In this document: one piece after another, positions 1 through 12,484 of the stretch
Layout of the letters: every line of letters begins with the position of its first letter
Position numbering within the stretch: the stretch's first letter is position 1
DNA from: Marasmius tenuissimus
Lineage: Eukaryota; Basidiomycota; Agaricomycetes; Agaricales; Marasmiaceae
DNA: 64,000 nt
Reading direction: 5' to 3'
Assembly (NCBI GenBank): GCA_029532415.1
Contig: JAQOTA010000053.1
Span: 372,001 to 436,000 of the forward strand
Made by a program: the position numbers and the translations under genes
Notes under the pieces: model-generated
Told to the model about the DNA's origin: nothing
What the model saw: the letters and a program-made list of their open reading frames with translations, nothing else
The model's database searches: none

Positions 1-2009
1 GGAGTTGGTAGAAAGAGTGTAAGGGGAGTGTAGTCGTTGAGAGACGAGAAAGCAAATTAAATCCCGAGGTGAGATGAAGAAAAACGGCATGTTCATTGGG
101 GACTTTATAGGGCTCGGCATAGGAGGTGGGAACATTGCTACGTTATGTTACTCCGAGCGCCATTATTCAATATACGCGAACCTGAGTGGGAGTGTCAGAG
201 CCGCGTTTGAATACAGATGAATGTATCGTAAAACTTCGTGAAACCGCCGTCCGCTAACTCCTTCCCTTCTTTCCATTTCTACCCAGCCTATCGTTTCCCT
301 GAGGAAGACTTACCTCCTGCAGAGATGTTGGATAGACGAGAGAGCTTGCACAAAGTGGCTGAAAGCTTTAATCTTGAGATAAGAGAATAATCTCCGAGCA
401 TGGAGGCTTGAATGTCGTCTAACCGATGAAACGTAAAGTCTACCTCTACGATCAGTGACGGAAGAGATTGAGCCGCTGTTTCCGATTCCCGAGTCTCCAT
501 GTCCTTAACGACTCTGCGAGCCATCGGCAAGATGCGAACAATTCTCCTTTCGAGGCTTGCAAGACGTATCAGTGCCAATCATTCCAGTGAAAGTATCATC
601 AAGAGTCGTTGCATCGTGATCAACGAAGCAGGAGGCAAGGTTCGGGAAAGTCCTTGAGATTTTTTGATCGAGTACTCCGAAACCTGGGAAAGATTTGCCT
701 CTTAGCCGATGACAGGAAGGAATTGATGCCGAGAGCTTCAAAGGGATTGACAACCCCTTTGCATATTGCCACTCTCGTTCGCGAAATACGTTTCGAACAT
801 GAAAGGACGTTGGGGCTGCGTGTTCAGTTTGTAAGCCCTCCTATCCTTGTACATGTCCAGAGATAAAAGTCACCTCGCAGAAACGTCGTGTTGGGGCTAC
901 TTGACCTCTTACCGACTATTCGGACGATTACCATCATCGTCAGGGTGAGACTTTGGTACGTAACACGCTTATTTAGCACGTATAGCTACTCCGTATCTGC
1001 ATAAAAATAGAGTTTTGAGTATGTACGCGAGCACGGCACAGTAACATGCATGCAAAGGAAGGACAGACCTCTTGTAAAGATCATCTAGAGACACCTTGCA
1101 CGCTCCAAGGAATCGACGCTGCGTTGCGCCACTTCTGGAGGTCATGGCGGGGATGGACGCCTGTAACCGATGAAAAAGCACCACGGCATCGGTCCAACAA
1201 AGTGGAGCTGGCAATGAATGGGATTGCGCGTCGGGCAAACGTAGGGTGGTCGCATTCTTGGAGATCCAGGGAGGAATCAATGGCATTGGAGGACAACAAG
1301 CGAGCTGATGTTGAATTCCCGACATTTGTGAGCTTTAAAACAAGTAGTCTTGCGAAGTCCGAATCAGCAATCTGGCGTTGACGGGTTGGTAGAATTCCAA
1401 CAGAGGGCGACTGAGGGTTGGTATGAGAGATAACGCGTATGGTTTGGCGGCTTAACCGGAAAAAAACTGAGCAGCGGCTGCAAAAGACACCAGAGGAACT
1501 TTGACAGCGTCCAAAACGTTCAGACATGAAATTGCATACAAAGCAGCAGATATCGAGACTCACAATCACATCATTGTTACCCTATTCAACATTGCATGCA
1601 GCTTTTAATCGTTGATCATCGTCTCCTTTCTGGATATCCTGAGAGAGGCCTCTGGAGATATGAGTCTCGGTTGCATGAATCAGAAGAAGGTCCGGTTGAA
1701 GCCTGGAGTGCGCCGCATACGCGTAACGCGCTTGTTAGAGACTGGGGTTGGTAACAAACAATTGCGTCATCACATAGTCCTGCCGGAACGCTTGAGCTTG
1801 AAACACCCCTGCAAAGCCAGGCAGGCTTCATAGGCTTTTATCGCTAAATTAGCAGAAATTCACCTTCTCGACTTCGCAGTCGCAGTTTCTTCAATGATGT
1901 CCATATACAGGTCAGTAAATGTACATACAGGATATTCTTTGTGGTATGTTTACACGATTGAGTATGTTTACCCTCGTTGAATGAATATTACAGGCTCTTG
2001 CTGAAGGTC
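1..2009. other. Left edge, no confident gene model
   Basis: Open frames exist on both strands, the most protein-like on the minus strand at about 290-870, but none shows a recognisable domain, a convincing start, or a chain of splice sites that keeps frame. The minus-strand fragments at 290-578 and 505-753 may be exons of one unknown gene or a decayed gene. Between about 970 and 2000 the sequence is AT-balanced and frames overlap on both strands without motif support. Nothing is called here. Confidence 0.4.
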
Positions 2010-4396
2010 CTACTCGACGTCGACCATCTCAACTTTCAGGGGTAGACTAGGCCTCCCGGTCCGCAAATCTCGAGGGAGAATTGTAACCGCAAGTGCAGAT
2101 TGTATAAAACTCTCGTCTCCTGACTTGAATGAAAACCGGAATTTGGAGATGAGCTCCGCCAGGACAATTTGAAGTTCAAGGACAGCGAGTCGCCAGCTTC
2201 CGAGGAAGACGTTGGACGTCAATCTGAGGATAATGAGTAGTGGACTTTGCACTCACCCCAGGCAGACCCGTACGCCCCCTCCGAAGGAAGATCTATACGA
2301 GCCAACGTAATCGGACTGAGATATTGAGGGAAAACTCAATGGTACTACGATACTCACAGGTTTGCATAGGGACTAAAGGATCCCCCGGCGATCTTCGCCT
2401 CTGAGCGACCATGACACTGAAGCCAACGAGAAGGATCAAAAACGTTCGCGTCTGGTCCCCAAACATCTGGGTTTCTGTCACCATTCAGCTCCGAATACGT
2501 CCTAGACTAGATATCATGGACGGAAAACCTGCTTACCGGTTGAACGATGCTAACCCGAGATAAATCGTCTGACCCTTTCGAATAGGTAGCTGTGTAATAA
2601 CTCGACCTGAACTCGTATTCAGTGGCTGGGAGAGCGGTAAAACGGTGTCTTCGTAGGCAACGCGGTCAGCATAGGGGGCGCTGGGGTACCACCGGAGCGT
2701 TTCCTGAAAATGGATTAGCCTGGGTTTTCCTCAGAATCATATGGCTGACGACTGACCTTGATGTGCGCATTGAGATACTCGAGCTTATCGGGATTCGGAG
2801 CGGTTCCGGTAGCATCGGCTTTGATGATCTCCTGCCTCACTTTCTCTTGCCACTCAGGCCGTTTAGCAATTTCATACAGAGCCCAGGCGAGTGTGTTTCC
2901 CTGTGAAACAAGCGGGAAATTAGCCTGAGGAGACGATCGCGTTGAATCAGGCTGACCGTTGTGTCCTGACCTGACACCAACATGGTCGCGGTTTGGTGAG
3001 CGATCTCTTCGAATTTCAACCGGTCTCGTTCCTTCATGAAGTCTTGCATAGTTGCTGTACCATGGAGGTTGAAGATGAATGCTTTTGACAACGAAAAGAT
3101 ATGCATACCAACGGAAGTCATCAACCCTGTATACGAATCTCGTTCTTGACCCCGACTCGCCTCATGCATCTTCATATTCGTCCTGAGTAGATCAATAGAC
3201 CACTTCTCGGAGATCATTCTAAAGTGCGAAAGTGTCTTGAAAGCACCCGTCGGGACGCGAATCAGAACGTTTTGAAAAATTCGAGGGAGGTAGGCTAGCA
3301 GACTATCCGCTAGAACCGCTCCCTCTGAAGGTTTCCAACCAAGGGCACTGTGGAACGTGTCTTAGATAGCCATTAACTTGGGGAAAAGAAGTGATAAGCA
3401 CATACACAATGTTCTTGTGGCTGCGAGCAATCTCATCTCCGCCGTTGGTATCCACAGCGTTGAATTTGTGGCCAAACCCGACTAGAGGTTGCCGAAGAAG
3501 GTGATGAGCCATCGCAAGAAAGGAAAGACCAAGCGGGACAATGATTCACCCTCCCCAATGACATCGGACGTGACAAACTGAAGTAGGTTGTATACATCGA
3601 TGGCGGACTTCCGGCCTCGCTTCCCGGGCACCAAACATCGTTCAGCGAGCTTATCGACGGCCTGTCAAACGTAGCATGTAAGTCGTAAGCTTTTCTCGGC
3701 TCAAACAGGCGTTCTCACCTTGCGGGCGATGTCTTGGATGATAGGAATGTACAGCTGAAGACGGGAATTTGTAAAAGCGGGGGCAAAAGCGTTTTTGATA
3801 CGGCGATGGTCATGTCCTGTCATAGATAGGGTCGACGGGGATCTCATGATGAGACCGAGTCGTCCAGTGACAGAGAGAGGGGAAAGGGCTCACTACTGGG
3901 GACGGTGATCAAACTCTGCGGCCCGAGGAGCATGAGGACGATGAAATGTCGACTCGAGGTATAACCGAAAAGCTTCTGGTCGTTGCTCATAACATATCGA
4001 AAGACTGAGGGGTCTGAAGTGAAAAGAACGTCTTCCTGTGAGGTAGTTCAGTCCCGAGTCATGTCGCAATGGTACGCGACTACGAGACGTACCGAGAAAC
4101 ACCCTTTGAGTCGATAGATCGATCCATATTGTTGTTGCCACTGATATTCGTGGTCACCGTAATTCTTTGATAGAAGGAGGTCTGCAAGGTTTCCTGACGA
4201 CGACGTGAGGGGGTGGGGATATAGTGAGGTAGGTAATCGAGACTTATATATACTCACCAATTGGCCAAGCGGCTTTGTGAACAGGTCCAGGAACTTCTTT
4301 GACTATGGAGCGTCGCCGTCGACCCTTCACCGCAAGAAGCACGCAGCAAACGCAGAGGGGACCCGCAACGATTGTCAGCGTTTGAAGGGAAAGCAT
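2010..4396 (-). CDS. Cytochrome P450 monooxygenase, multi-exon
   Basis: A membrane-anchored class II fungal P450 of roughly 530 residues, expected at the ER and fed electrons by CPR. The start at 4396 gives an N-terminal hydrophobic anchor (MLSLQTLTIVAG) followed by a basic patch and a Pro-rich hinge. Many short introns split the gene; the first begins at 4257 and the second exon at 4193. Diagnostic motifs appear in order: the I-helix oxygen-activation motif SGQDTTGNTLAWALYE near 2910-2980; the K-helix ExxR as ETLR with WYPSAP near 2690; the PERF-like FDPSRW near 2430; and the heme-binding loop FGGGVRVCLG near 2250-2290, with the axial Cys in that loop. The loop is split by an intron and rejoins in frame as CLGWRLAVLELQ. 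No internal stop is needed if splicing follows these sites. The CYP family and substrate cannot be assigned by eye; basidiomycete P450s of this kind often act on terpenoids or xenobiotics. Confidence 0.9.
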
Positions 4397-4578
4397 TATG
4401 AGTGACGTGTCTTGGATTTCACTCCCATGTCCTATTATATAGTTGTATCGTCCCGGATGCAGACTATACTGTATACAAACAAGATGAGCTCGCTTAAACC
4501 ACTGTAGGCTGAACTTTGGGTTGCTCTGGAAATACAAGCCGCCGCTGGCCGCGAATTAACTTTCCCGTTGTTATCTGA

Positions 4579-5602
4579 TTATTGATCTCCAGGAACAGCG
4601 TGGTATAGGTGGCTTGCGTTCCCTAACTTGATGTAGTCCAGAAGGGGTAGAAAGGTCCCACATGAGTAGGAAGGGACAGAGCTTACCGGCGGTAACCCTG
4701 GCCCCATGATTTGCACTTGATCGCTGGATTGAGTGGTTCTTCCCGGCGGCAAGAAAGTTGACGTCTTTGGCTCCTGCGTAAGGTTACATAGATTCCGTCG
4801 TTGCTTCATTTCTGCGGGAGAACTTAGTATACAGCGGTGATAAGAGCACAACGATGATGGGAATAGAAGCGGTAGACGACATTCTTCAAGAAAAATCGCT
4901 CAATTTCCGGTGCTGAGTACTGTTAAGCGGGTTTCGTGAGCCGCAAGAAGGGAATATCAGTAGGAGCAGTTCCACGATGACCCCCTCAGGTCGACTTGGC
5001 ACTTACTGTAGCCGATGGCTCGCGAGGTGTCAGCTGGTGTCTAACGATGCTCGGAAAAGATCATAATATGCCTTCTCCGCACCCACCGTGGCGTAAACCT
5101 GGAAATCCATTAGGTTAGAGATATTGGGGCGGGTAGGGCGCACATGAGGATGTAAACTTTAGATACTTATCAAACAAACCAGGCTGTTATCAAGCCTCAC
5201 CCTGCCTCACCGCGTCAGGTTTCAGATTGAAAATCGTGGACTGGACAAGTAAGGCTAGTGCTCGAGGGATCGAACGTACCTTACTACGGCACTTTTCTCA
5301 TGGAAAAATGTTCGTTCCGGTATACAGTTTTGACGCATTTGGCCTGGGATTTGTGAGACGAAATCCAATGAGGCCTGGGTTGTGGTTTGTATAGCAGGAG
5401 GTGATTGTAGAGACATCACTACGAAACGAGGAATGGTCCGGACTCCTCGGAACAACAGGCTTCACAAATAGTCCTGCCGGGTTACGCACGCTAGAGCTCG
5501 GTGATTAGTGAGCGATCAGGTCGTAGCGATAGACGTACCTACAATGAAAGATAGACTTTTGAGGGTGCTCATAGGGATCGAGCTGAACGACATGGGTGTG
5601 CA
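4579..5602 (-). pseudogene. Coding fragments of unknown gene upstream of the P450
   Basis: The minus strand holds several protein-like fragments that do not join cleanly. One starts at about 5592 (MSFSSIPMSTLKSL). A long one covers about 5280-5410. A short one at 5030-5098 reads VYATVGAEKAYYDLFRASL, and another near 4780-4915 includes YSAPEIERFFLKNVVYRF. Splice sites exist between them, for example acceptors at 5099-5100, but each tested join needs a frame change or crosses a stop. I do not recognise the family. It may be a decayed gene or one with exons I placed wrongly. It shares orientation with the adjacent P450, so a former shared pathway is possible but unproven. Confidence 0.3.
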
Positions 5603-6789
5603 GGTTGAAAGAAGGTTGAAATTTGAATTTCAACCCTAGTGATCTCATGGAACCTTCCGGCCCGGCCGGCTACTTATTTGGATTTGTGGGCGTCTGCTTG
5701 GCAGACGCCTACCTCGTTCCTCATTGACATTCATGGCCAGCCTTGTCCCAGCCTCCAATATGTTCCTTCCAACCGCTATGTTCCAGCGAGATTGAATAAG
5801 GATGGTATGTTATTGTTTTACTCTCTCTTCGCTTGCTTTTGATATCCATGATTTATCATTACAGTCTCTTCGTTCCCCAAACTTTCACTTCGAAAAAGTT
5901 GGAGATAGTCAAAGCAGATCTGTCATTGCAGACAAGTACTCGACGTGTTGGGAGTCGACTCGTATTAACCTCGAGTTAATGACAGATGGATGAGAAACTC
6001 GGTTGAGTCAGTGAGTCCTCTTTGTGCTTCCGTTCCAACCACACAGGCCTGATGAATTTTCTCGTTTCCTAGACCTTAAGCACTCACAAAAACGGTGACA
6101 ACCTGATGTAACTGTCGCCTCGGTAATGCAAAAACGCATGTGAGATATGGGCCTATTCATACTTGGAATTGTGTAGCTCTTGCTTGTCGATCCAAGCCGA
6201 CAAAGCCCTGGAATAATTAGAAGTTAGCCGTCGCACCTCGAGAAGGTACGTTTCTTGTTGCAAGTTCTTGCATTGACTACGGTCTGACTAGGCCAGTAGG
6301 CAATAATCTTCAGCTATCCTTTGCGACGAACCTTGACTCTCATGACCATGACCTCGCCGCGGTACATAATCAGACGATTCTCTTGCCACGTAGAAGTTCC
6401 GCGAAGAATTCTGCTTCCTTTGATACTTGCCTTACAGTCCTGTATGACCAAACCAGGGCAGCTCAAGCGCACTACACAATCTCCTGCGACCTTCAATGAT
6501 CCAGATGCTCGCCTATAGGTGGCAGCGACAAATCGTCGACAGCCAGTTCATCAGGATTGGGTCGAGAACCCCTCAAACAAACCACTGAACGGGTACGAGT
6601 TTTTTCGGCGCTTTGACGCGCAGGCCTATTGTCAGAGTCGGAGAGCGTCACCAGGCTAGCAAGGGCCTTTCCCGCATTGTTCTCTCAATGCAGGTAACAG
6701 GTGGCCTTTTCTATGACAATGATTATTGATACTATAAAATCGTGGCATGGAGTTACGGTTCTTCATAACCTCTCTCCCTTCTGCCTGCC
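5603..6789. other. Intergenic, nothing recognised
   Basis: No frame longer than about 65 codons with convincing composition, no RNA gene and no repeat were seen. The last 100 bases before 6790 presumably hold the promoter of the F-box gene; an AT-rich stretch with 'actataaaat' lies at about 6730. Confidence 0.4.
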
Positions 6790-7929
6790 ATGATATCAGA
6801 TGTGCAATCCCATACCCATATTCGTCCTGCACCCCGCCTTCCTATGGAGCTCGTGGCCATCGTCATAAATGCCAGCCCTTATAATCGTCGATTCTTGTCC
6901 CGTTGTTCCCTTGTCTGTCGCGAATGGCTATCCATTGCGAGGCCAATCCTCTTTTCCTGCATCTACCTCGATATTTCCAGGCTACCTCTTTTACCCGAAC
7001 TATGCTGCATCCTGGACTCCGAGTATTCGAACGCACATTTGCAGTGTTTGAATATCAAAGGCATCATTAGCCCTTACGACCGCACCTTCCGCTCGGATTT
7101 GAACGTCGATATCCTGGGTACTTCCCCCTTCTCTGTCCCTACTTTTCAATACCTCCATTCGCTACGACTATTCAATGTCATATTCCCCAGCATTCAGGAC
7201 TTGGTCGGCGTTGTCTGCCAGTTCTCGAGTCTTCGTACCCTCTTCATCCGCTACCAACTCTACCCGCCCAACTCGAAGCCATTTCAGGTGCACGACCACT
7301 CGCGCAAGGAGGCTTTGGTGGCTGTCGAAAAGCTACCGAAGAGCCTCCAATCATTGACCATCGATGCTCGTAACGTTTCACTGGCGTCCCTATCGAGTCT
7401 CGTTGCGTCGCTGGCTCCGCGGGTCAAGTCGTATCATGTTCAGAGCATACGAAGCGAGGATTTGGTAGTTCTGAAAGCGTTCGTGGTCGCGGCAGGATCC
7501 TCTGGACCAGATAGACAGTCTTGGAATCTAGAGTTCCAAGACCTGCGGGCAGATGAGAAAGCTCGTCTCCACGAATACGTCGATCTCCCGCGTAATAATG
7601 GCAAGGTTGTTGATTTGGGTTTGGATGGGTTAGAATGGAAGATTGCAGTTGCTTTGTTGTCGAGGTTTGGGCTTCACGCTCAGGAACCCGGACTTTTGGA
7701 ATCTATCACGCTTCCTGGTGTTCGTGTGAAGGACTCCCGCTGTTACCAGGAGGATCTTGGTGATCTGGACCGGGCTATCGAGTCGGCGTATTTTGGGAAC
7801 CTTCGAGCGATACTTGTAACGGCTGTTCTCGTTGCACCAGACGTCGAGCGGTTGGCTGATGGTTTCGGTGATGAGTTGGAGAAGCTTCGTTGTGGTGCGC
7901 TTGTCAGGACGAGATGGAGGATATATTAA
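6790..7929 (+). CDS. F-box-like protein, single exon
   Basis: A 379-residue protein from one uninterrupted frame. Residues about 16-60 fit an F-box: LPMELVAIVI, a run of hydrophobics, then CSLVCREWLSIARPILFSCI. The rest is a weak leucine-rich pattern with repeated L..L..L blocks, as in the large Agaricomycete F-box families that recruit substrates to SCF ubiquitin ligases through Skp1. No substrate can be inferred. The first ATG of the frame is used because it lies shortly upstream of the F-box. Two other F-box proteins occur in this window (10274-11691 and 17258-18928), but their sequences are clearly different and they do not look like recent duplicates. Confidence 0.75.
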   Translation: MISDVQSHTHIRPAPRLPMELVAIVINASPYNRRFLSRCSLVCREWLSIARPILFSCIYLDISRLPLLPELCCILDSEYSNAHLQCLNIKGIISPYDRTFRSDLNVDILGTSPFSVPTFQYLHSLRLFNVIFPSIQDLVGVVCQFSSLRTLFIRYQLYPPNSKPFQVHDHSRKEALVAVEKLPKSLQSLTIDARNVSLASLSSLVASLAPRVKSYHVQSIRSEDLVVLKAFVVAAGSSGPDRQSWNLEFQDLRADEKARLHEYVDLPRNNGKVVDLGLDGLEWKIAVALLSRFGLHAQEPGLLESITLPGVRVKDSRCYQEDLGDLDRAIESAYFGNLRAILVTAVLVAPDVERLADGFGDELEKLRCGALVRTRWRIY

Positions 7930-8519
7930 GCTTTGTATCAGGATCAGTAGCTTCGAACAGTGATAGCTCGATGGCATCAAGCGAAGTCTTCATCTCGGAG
8001 GACTCTCTTACTTACATTTTCTTATTGGGTTCGAGTGTCTGTAAGAACCGCAGTAAGTACTTAGCTTACTGTACCATTTCTCGAAACAGTTGAAAAGCCG
8101 CTTTACCCCAGCATACTCAGTACTGTGTCAGCCGACAAGCTCTGACGGGAATTCCGCGCCGGTATTGTGAGCAACCTCTATTCCTCCCATCATGACGATG
8201 AATGATGCAGAGCCTTTTAATCTTTTTCTTCCGACGATCTTTTCGCTTTGACACCCAATAGCTTCCTCATCCGGCAACAATAGGGTCTCATTCTCGGCCT
8301 CTTTGCTTCTTCATGCGCCGCATCAAGGAAGAATCTGATGGATTGTGTAAGAACAAGACCAGGTGAGGTTCCGATATAGCTGGCACCTGTGTCATCTCCC
8401 TCTAAAGGCTCTAATTAGGCCACGGGGCATCGAAGCGAGTAGATATATAGAACAAAGTGCATGTTCCACCTTTCAGGTCACCCCGCTCGACTTGCTAAGA
8501 AGACTTCAATCCTCCAACG
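7930..8519. other. Intergenic between F-box and DUF6534 genes
   Basis: Presumed 3' region of the F-box gene and 5' region of the DUF6534 gene. Short open frames are present but none has a domain. No RNA gene or repeat was recognised. Confidence 0.4.
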
Positions 8520-10081
8520 ATGGCTTCTGCCGAGGCACCACCTTCACTTTCGAATGTGTAAGAGATTCCTTGGTGGTGTTTTTCGTGGCTATCTGACCCA
8601 ATCGTGTCGCTAGAACAGGGCCTTTGGTACGTCGACTCGGGTAAAAGACGCAGGGCATTTGGGATTCACTTTTTAAAGCTCCTCGGATATCTGTTTAACT
8701 GGGGTCTTTATGGCGTTTTGTCAGTACAAACCTGTGAGTGTCGTCGGGTGTTCTTCCCTCCTAGCACGCTCATTCACCTTCCCCAGACTTGTACTACACG
8801 GCCTTCCCAAAAGACAGGCTGGCGTTCCAACTCCTTGTCTACAGCATCTATGTCTTCGAGACCGTACAGACAACCATGGTAACTTGGGACGCATTCCAGA
8901 ACTTCGCTTTCGGGTTTGGAAACCCTCAGGCCCTTGATCGGATAAACTTGATATGGTTTGATGTTTGCATTCTGGACGGTTTTGGTGAGCCTTGAGCCCT
9001 GTGTCAATCTTTCCAATCTGAACCAACTTCTTTCCACCCTGGTCTTCCAGTTGCCTTCTGCGTTCAGGTATATTTTGCGTACAGGCTATATTTGCTGTCT
9101 AAGCACAGACTCCTTCCCGGCATCATTGTCCTCGTGAGTTGCTTTCTGTTAATCATTGTCGTTACCCGAGACGGTGGTCTGATCGCTTCTCGCAGATAGC
9201 TCTTGCACAAGTTGGGGGAGCTATCGCAACAGGAATAATTGCCAAGTCGGTCGGTTTCTTTTCGAAAATTAGGGAACCATGTTTTATTCCTGCATTGGTT
9301 AGTTGTCAATTTCGTGTTCAAGTAGATCGGGACACGCGAGTTCAAGTTTTAACAGTTTTGGCTGGGAGGAAGCGCAGCTTGTGATATACTTATCGCCGTA
9401 TCAATGTTATACGTCGTGAGTTCGATCTCTTGATACTCCACTGTGTCCGCCATCTTGACACGATGATGACCATCTATAGCTCTCTCGATACAATCAAGGT
9501 TTTCACGCGACGCGGGATCTCGTTAAGCGGCTTATACGGCTGACTATGGAGACTGGTAGCCTTACGGGTTGGTCTACCATTCTACGTCGTTCGCTCCCGA
9601 AGAGTCCAACTGATGAAAATTTTGTCCATCAGCTGCCATTGCTTCTGTCGACCTGATACTGTTCCTTGTGTTTCCTACGCAAGATTACCACATCACTCCG
9701 GCCCTCGCACTGGCGAAGGTATACTCAAACTCCCTGTTAGTTGTCTTCAATAGCCGAGTAAGGATATCCGGCTCCCGAGGGTCTGAGGGATCCAAGAATG
9801 TTATTGGCATAGGAAGCAGTCGAGGGGGTGCTTATAGCACGAACAGGACGGGGATCAGTAGTGTTGGGGTGCGTTGTAACGACGCGGAAGATTCTGAATC
9901 TGTTTGGAGAGATGCCGTTCCGCTGGAAAATGTTGGTTCGGTGAGTCTGCCCGCAGACTATAAATCACTTTGGTACGAGATTCTGATTGCTCACTGTCAG
10001 AGGGACGAGACGCACATCCCGGCGGATCAAATGGGAAGTTTCTTGGATATCAAGCATTCCCCGCGTCAGGATGGGCTGTAG
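8520..10081 (+). CDS. DUF6534-type multi-pass membrane protein
   Basis: Nine exons were joined by eye: 8520-8557, 8614-8626, 8679-8733, 8787-8984, 9051-9133, 9196-9297, 9356-9415, 9480-9567 and 9633-10081. All keep frame and give 361 residues. The 13-nt second exon restores the family's typical N-terminus (NVTGPLLLGYLFNWGLYG), which supports the model. Several hydrophobic helices follow, with family-typical text such as SVQTYLYYTAFPKDR, FETVQTTMVTWDAF and FNSRVRISG, then a polar, Ser/Gly-rich cytosolic tail. The family is large and confined to Agaricomycetes; a receptor-like topology has been suggested but the function is unknown. Neighbours give no functional hint. Confidence 0.88.
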
Positions 10082-10273
10082 GATTCAAGACCACCCGAAA
10101 GAGAATGATAAATACACATGTTCCCCCGATACCTATTAGCCCAGAAACTCCCTAAAGCCATGTACAAGCTTCGTATTCAAAAAAGGCGTGTTTGTCATCA
10201 TCAACGAAGACCCAGAAACGATGGCTCTGAGGAAGGAGTAATGTGATCTTTGCATATACAATCCAATACCCGC

Positions 10274-11691
10274 TCAACCTTCCATTCCTTCTAACCGTTC
10301 TAGGTTGATCCACCGGCGGTTTTCATCTTCCAGCTTTTGGTGCATTTCCCATGCGACGGAGTCATAGTACAGGTCATTCTTCAGGATACCCCTCTCAGCC
10401 GCCCTCGGCATAAGATCATCCCTTTCAACTCGCTCCTTCCAGCAGTAGATGCTCTCCAAGAGGGAGTACCGAGGCTCATCAAAGATCTCGTCGAGCATCC
10501 GTAGCACGGGACTGGCATCTGTGACCCAGCGCGGGAGAATTACGGACCTCAGATGCTGCGGTCGTTCCTGAGTAGCCATGGACCATGCCGCCCTGGACCT
10601 CGAGACTGGAAGGGTCTCGTCCAAAAATAACTGATCCACGACGTTCCACCACCATCTCCCGTTCAGGTCAAGCTCGTGTATGTTGTGGTTCTTCGAGATA
10701 TCGAGCACGTTCTTCGCGGTGGCGCGAAGGGCACCCACTGTAAAGGGAGCGTGATTTCATTTGTCAGTGATCATGAGGAATTGTGATTGGGGTGCTCACT
10801 CCTGGGCCCTCTTATGTCCCGAAACTTCCCAGGTACGTCTAGTTTCCAACTCTGTGGTTCCCTTCCCCCCTCCGCCAATGAAATTATCTCTCCTACGGCT
10901 GCGAAATCCCGTAGTTTGATGTGGACGAGGTCGTAATGGGTGAGGACCTTCGAAAAGACGCGTAGGGCAGGTATGAACTCTCGTATATTAAGATCCTCCA
11001 AGTCAAAGGAGATCGATCTTAACGAGGGCGTTGTAGGACTTGCAGTCTGAACCACCGTATCTGTAGGGTTGGCGAACCTGACAGCTTGTGCCACGTCGAG
11101 GGTTTCGAGGGAAGGGAAAGAGGTGACTACATCGTAAAAGTCTTGTATTCCGTGGAATGTCGGATTCAGAAGTACAAGAGTTTTCAACGAAGTAAAGCCT
11201 TCGAAGAGGATACGAGGCGCATCCGCTTCGGACGCCGCGTGCCACACTTCCATATTGAAACCATCCAAAGTAAGCTTTGTCAACCCTCCAAATAGTTCCC
11301 TGGCCCTCCAGAGTTGCGGATTTCTTTCTGTTTGGTGATGGCTTTTCGAGAATATCGACCTGAACGGGGATGATATCGGGGAAGTGATTTTGAGTTCCTT
11401 CAATAGCTCGGTGGTGAAAGTAGAACTCTTATTGCAACTCAGCTCGATAAACTCTAATAGTCTCGCCGGCACTAGGTCGATATTCCAAGCTGTTCTGAAG
11501 AGGTGAAAGCGGCAGGGAAGAAGGAAAGCTTTTGAGACCAAGGAGAGTCGTTTTAGCTCCTTTCGGTAGGAGGAGGGCCTATACGAATTCGATATGAGCT
11601 TGTCATCTTGTGTGTGGATGGATTCGACGAGGTGATGAAGGATGAGCCAAAGAATCTCGGGAGGAAATGGGCCAGTCCTGCCAGCGGGCAT
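10274..11691 (-). CDS. F-box-like protein, two exons
   Basis: Exons 10800-11691 and 10274-10737, joined over a 62-nt intron with GTGAG donor and ACAG acceptor, give 451 residues. The N-terminus (FPPEILWLILHHLVESI, then LSLVSKAFLLPCRFHLFRT) is a typical basidiomycete F-box. The remainder has leucine-rich-like spacing (LTKLTLDGF, LKTLVLLNPTF, LETLDVAQ). It is expected to act as an SCF substrate adaptor. The start at 11691 places the F-box at residues about 9-60. No close relation to the other two F-box proteins of the window is visible. Confidence 0.8.
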
Positions 11692-11962
11692 GGTAAAGAG
11701 TTGGCATGGGTGGGCAAAGCATGGAATGTCTTCTAAGTACTTCTTAGGACCGGAACGTTCTCATTCAATTTTGGCAAGACTTGGTAATTCAGTTACCTGG
11801 GGCCAGGTAGAATTGCCCGAGGGCCGAGCGTACATGCTCGGGGTACTTACTAACCGGAAATCGTCAGGATCAGTTCAATCGTGCCTGCAGCCTCGTGAGC
11901 CTTGAGGCTTGATAACCGATCCACAGCGCCACCTGTCAAAGGGTCCGTGGTGCAAAAAAGAA

Positions 11963-12050
11963 CTGCCCCAGTGAGGCTCGAACTCACGACCTTCCGATTG
12001 TATGAACGTGATTAACAGTCGGACGCTGTAACCAACTCAGCCATGGGGCA
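11963..12050 (-). tRNA. tRNA-Asn (anticodon GTT) with intron
   Basis: Read on the minus strand, the 7-bp acceptor stem TGCCCCA/TGGGGCA, the D-arm GCTG...CAGC, the anticodon stem TCCGA/TCGGA and the T-arm GTGAG-TTCGAGC-CTCAC all pair. The anticodon loop begins CTGTTA, giving anticodon GTT, and is interrupted one base 3' of the anticodon by an intron of about 14 nt, the canonical tRNA intron position. The discriminator base is G, as usual for Asn. CCA is not encoded, as expected in eukaryotes. Confidence 0.93.
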
Positions 12051-12484
12051 CATGTCTTATCTTAGTATGGTTGTGTTTATAGCTCGCATGCTTTCTAATG
12101 ACAGCCTGTGAAAAAGGGATAAAGCTTCCCAGTCTAATGTCCGTTCCTACCCTGTGTCCACAAAAGCAATGTCCCTGAATCAGGATTAGACTACTTATGA
12201 AGTTGGTATTATGGCTGGCGCTAATCCCGGGCTCCAGCCTCTTTCCGATGATTTGTTCTGTTAGCGTTACGTCATCCATAATGCCTTCCTTGAACCTGTG
12301 CCACGATGTGAGTTGTGCTCTTCTTTAGCTTTGGATGCCTCGTTGGGTGCCAACGTTCAACTTTGACAAATTTGATATCCAGTCTTTCCCATAGCATGGC
12401 GAGTCTCCAGGTGAGGCATCTTTTGAGGCCACGAACAGCTTCGCTGACCCAGTATCTCCCTTAAAGCTTCTTATCAACGCTGCC
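12051..12484. other. Intergenic between tRNA-Asn and MYND gene
   Basis: No gene or repeat recognised; presumably the promoter of the MYND-finger gene starting at 12485. Confidence 0.4.
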
